Shown one piece after another: positions 54,417 to 55,775 of a stretch of 55,775 nucleotides of DNA. The position numbers and the translations under genes are program-made. The stretch is from NCBI GenBank assembly GCA_965223305.1, contig CBDCWT010000056.1, forward strand, positions 1-55,775, read 5' to 3'. How positions within the stretch are numbered: position 1 is the first letter of the stretch; every line of letters starts with the position of its first letter. Under the pieces are notes generated by a model. The model was not told the origin of the DNA. It made no database searches and saw nothing but the letters and a program-made list of their open reading frames with translations. The DNA comes from CBDCWT01 sp965223305. GTDB lineage: Bacteria; Planctomycetota; Planctomycetia; Pirellulales; Pirellulaceae.

Positions 54417-54678
54417 AATGTGTTTCCCGACTCCTGAATCTGGCGAACCCCTTTTCCTCTGCTTCTGCTGGTAGAGTTGAAAGACGGCCGAACGCAGCTG
54501 CGACATTTGTAAGCGCCGCCGCTTTCAAGAGATTCTTGAAAAGCCGTAGGGCGGTTGGTGGGGGTGTCTCGGCCACGCCAGCACTGGCGAATCTACCGCG
54601 GGCGGCGATTTTAGCGAGGACGGTGCCAGCGATCAGAAACACCGCTGCTCCAACTCTTAGCCTGGCGGCTTTCGACAT
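54388..54678 (-). CDS. Possible small exported protein upstream of the arginase
   Basis: 96 residues. It begins MSKAARLRVGAAVFLIAGTV then LAKIAARGRF, resembling in pattern the arginase N-terminus (MSRTTTVRFSATAFLVAGIA). The frame overlaps the arginase start by 29 bases or more. It may be a real small anchored protein, or the remnant of a duplicated arginase gene. No motif beyond the hydrophobic head is visible, so support is weak. Confidence 0.35.
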   Translation of the reverse strand: MSKAARLRVGAAVFLIAGTVLAKIAARGRFASAGVAETPPPTALRLFKNLLKAAALTNVAAAFGRLSTLPAEAEEKGFARFRSRETHYVENNHRSF

Positions 54679-54919
54679 GTCGGTTCTTCGTCGGCGTGGT
54701 CGTAGGCGGGGCAGCTGGGCTATTCAACTTTGGGCCACCGCGACGAGAGGGCAATGCAACTTTTGTTACTGAAGGCGCATTCGGCGGTCATCGTTCGTTC
54801 CCTCGCCGACGTAAAGCACTACGACATCCGGCACTTCAGAATTTCCGCAGGGGAGGCGCCACGCCGGATCTCCATCACACTCCGTCACTACAGCAACAAC
54901 CGTGTACGCCCCCGGGCAA

Positions 54920-55775
54920 ATCAGCCGGAATGCGTTAGCATCCGGTTTTGGTGGGAACCGTGGGCTAACGCCCAGCGGCTGATTTTGGATCACGGCCACT
55001 GGCCATCCTGTTGATCCTGTAAATCCTGTCAGAAAACAGTAGACAGGATCAACATGATGAACAGGATTGCCGAGACGGCTCCACGGCGGATTGCTCATCA
55101 CACACCATCACCAACCCGTGTACGCCGTCGGCGACGATCAGCCGGAATGCGTTAGCATCCGGTTACGGTGGAAACCGTGGGCTAACGCCGAGCGGCTGAT
55201 TTTGGATCACGGCCACTGGCCATCCTCTTGATCCTGTAAATCCTGTCAGAAAAGCAGCAGACAGGATCAACATGATGAACAAGATTTGCCGAGACGGCTC
55301 CGCGGCGGATTGCTCATCACACACCATCACCAACCCGTGTACGCTCTCGGCCACGATCAGCCGGAATGCGTTAGCATCCGGTTATGGTAGAAACCGTGGG
55401 CTAACGCCCGGCGGCTGATTTTGGATCACGGCCACTGGCCATCCTCTTGATCCTGTAAGTCCTGTCAGAAAACAGTAGACAGGATCAACATGATGAACAG
55501 GATTGCCGAGACGGCTCCACGGCGGATTGGTCATCACACACCATCACCAACCCGTGTACGCCCTCGGCCACGATCAGCCGGAATGCGTTAGCATCCGGTT
55601 ACGGTAGAAACCGTGGGCTAACGCCCGGCGGCTGATTTTGGATCACGGCCACCGGCCATCCTGTTGATCCTGTAACTCCTGTCAGAAAAACAGTAGACAG
55701 GATCAACATGATGAACAGGATTGCCGAGACGGCTCCACGGCGGATTGGTCATCACACACCATCACCAACCCGTGT
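54920..55775. repeat. Composite R1/R7 array, reverse orientation, four units, runs off window
   Basis: Units begin at 54920, 55137, 55356 and 55573, with periods of 217, 219 and 217 bp; the last is cut by the window end. Each holds an R1 palindrome (AGCCGGAATGCGTTAGCATC ... GCGGCTGAT), then GTTGATCCTGTAAATCCTGT with its inverse GACAGGATCAACATGATGAA, then the CCACGGCGGATTG and CACCATCACCAACCCGTGTA stretches. It is the reverse complement of the array at 52481-52910. The 54679-54919 stretch before it has no supported gene. Confidence 0.9.

Noticed and set aside
54920..55775. The tandem array as a CRISPR
   Set aside because: The whole unit of about 217 bp is repeated, there are no unique spacers of 30-40 bases, and no cas genes are present.

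Overview
The window looks like a chromosome segment of a planctomycete, probably of the Pirellulales. I infer this from the paired DUF1549/DUF1553 and DUF1501 proteins, a giant surface protein opening with the LEPR-XLL motif (FEPLERRLLL) and dockerin repeats, many short genes in alternating orientation, and dense palindromic intergenic repeats. No phage, conjugation, CRISPR or complete insertion-sequence genes are visible.

Layout. 0-9 kb: the 3' end of threonine synthase, an AddB-like PD-(D/E)XK nuclease protein, a small exported protein, a YchF-like GTPase, and a minus-strand DUF1549/DUF1553 plus DUF1501 pair. 9-18 kb: a CelD-type acetyltransferase, an exported TPR/CHAT-like protein whose catalytic residues seem lost, a small lipoprotein followed closely by adenine phosphoribosyltransferase, an exported beta-helix protein and an M32 carboxypeptidase. 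18-26 kb: a zinc-ribbon membrane protein with one frameshift, a concentrative nucleoside transporter, a flippase-like membrane protein, an AI-2E family permease and an exported Tyr/Arg-rich protein. 26-31 kb: an accessory-looking patch with a multiply frameshifted solute-binding lipoprotein, a tRNA-Ala(CGC), a frameshifted DUF6585-like protein, a small membrane protein with a SecD-P1-head-like domain, and repeats. 31.4-50.2 kb: one uninterrupted gene for a protein of about 6,270 residues. 50.6-55.8 kb: a beta-barrel-like exported protein and an exported arginase-family enzyme lying between two oppositely oriented arrays of a composite repeat of about 215 bp.

The most unusual object is the giant gene. 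Its order is LEPR-XLL, dockerin, DUF4114-like, cadherin/He_PIG-type repeats, a von Willebrand A domain, more He_PIG repeats, an RHS/YD shell, and an uncharacterised tip of about 235 residues. The VWA domain is split: the DxSxS metal site and the SDEDRD strand lie about 2,180 residues apart, and between them sit ten pairs of alternating beta-rich modules, a nested tandem array inside a metal-binding domain. The second striking object is a 182-bp near-perfect palindrome present three times at identical length, open for a 51-codon reading frame on the plus strand and for a similar one on the minus strand. One copy is inserted in the loop of another repeat family and one supplies the stop codon of a neighbouring gene.

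Repeat families used below: R1 (AACGC/GGCTGAT palindrome, about 64 bp), R2 (AACCCGAAGCGTAAGCGAGGG-type palindrome), R3 (CCAAACTCTGGCGAGTTCGG), R4 (the 182-bp palindrome), R5 (27-bp-arm hairpin), R6 (56-bp GGCCCTTCGGGCC-containing unit), R7 (GTTGATCCTGT-containing unit, carried with R1 in the composite arrays), R8 (GTCACGC/GCGTGAC hairpin).
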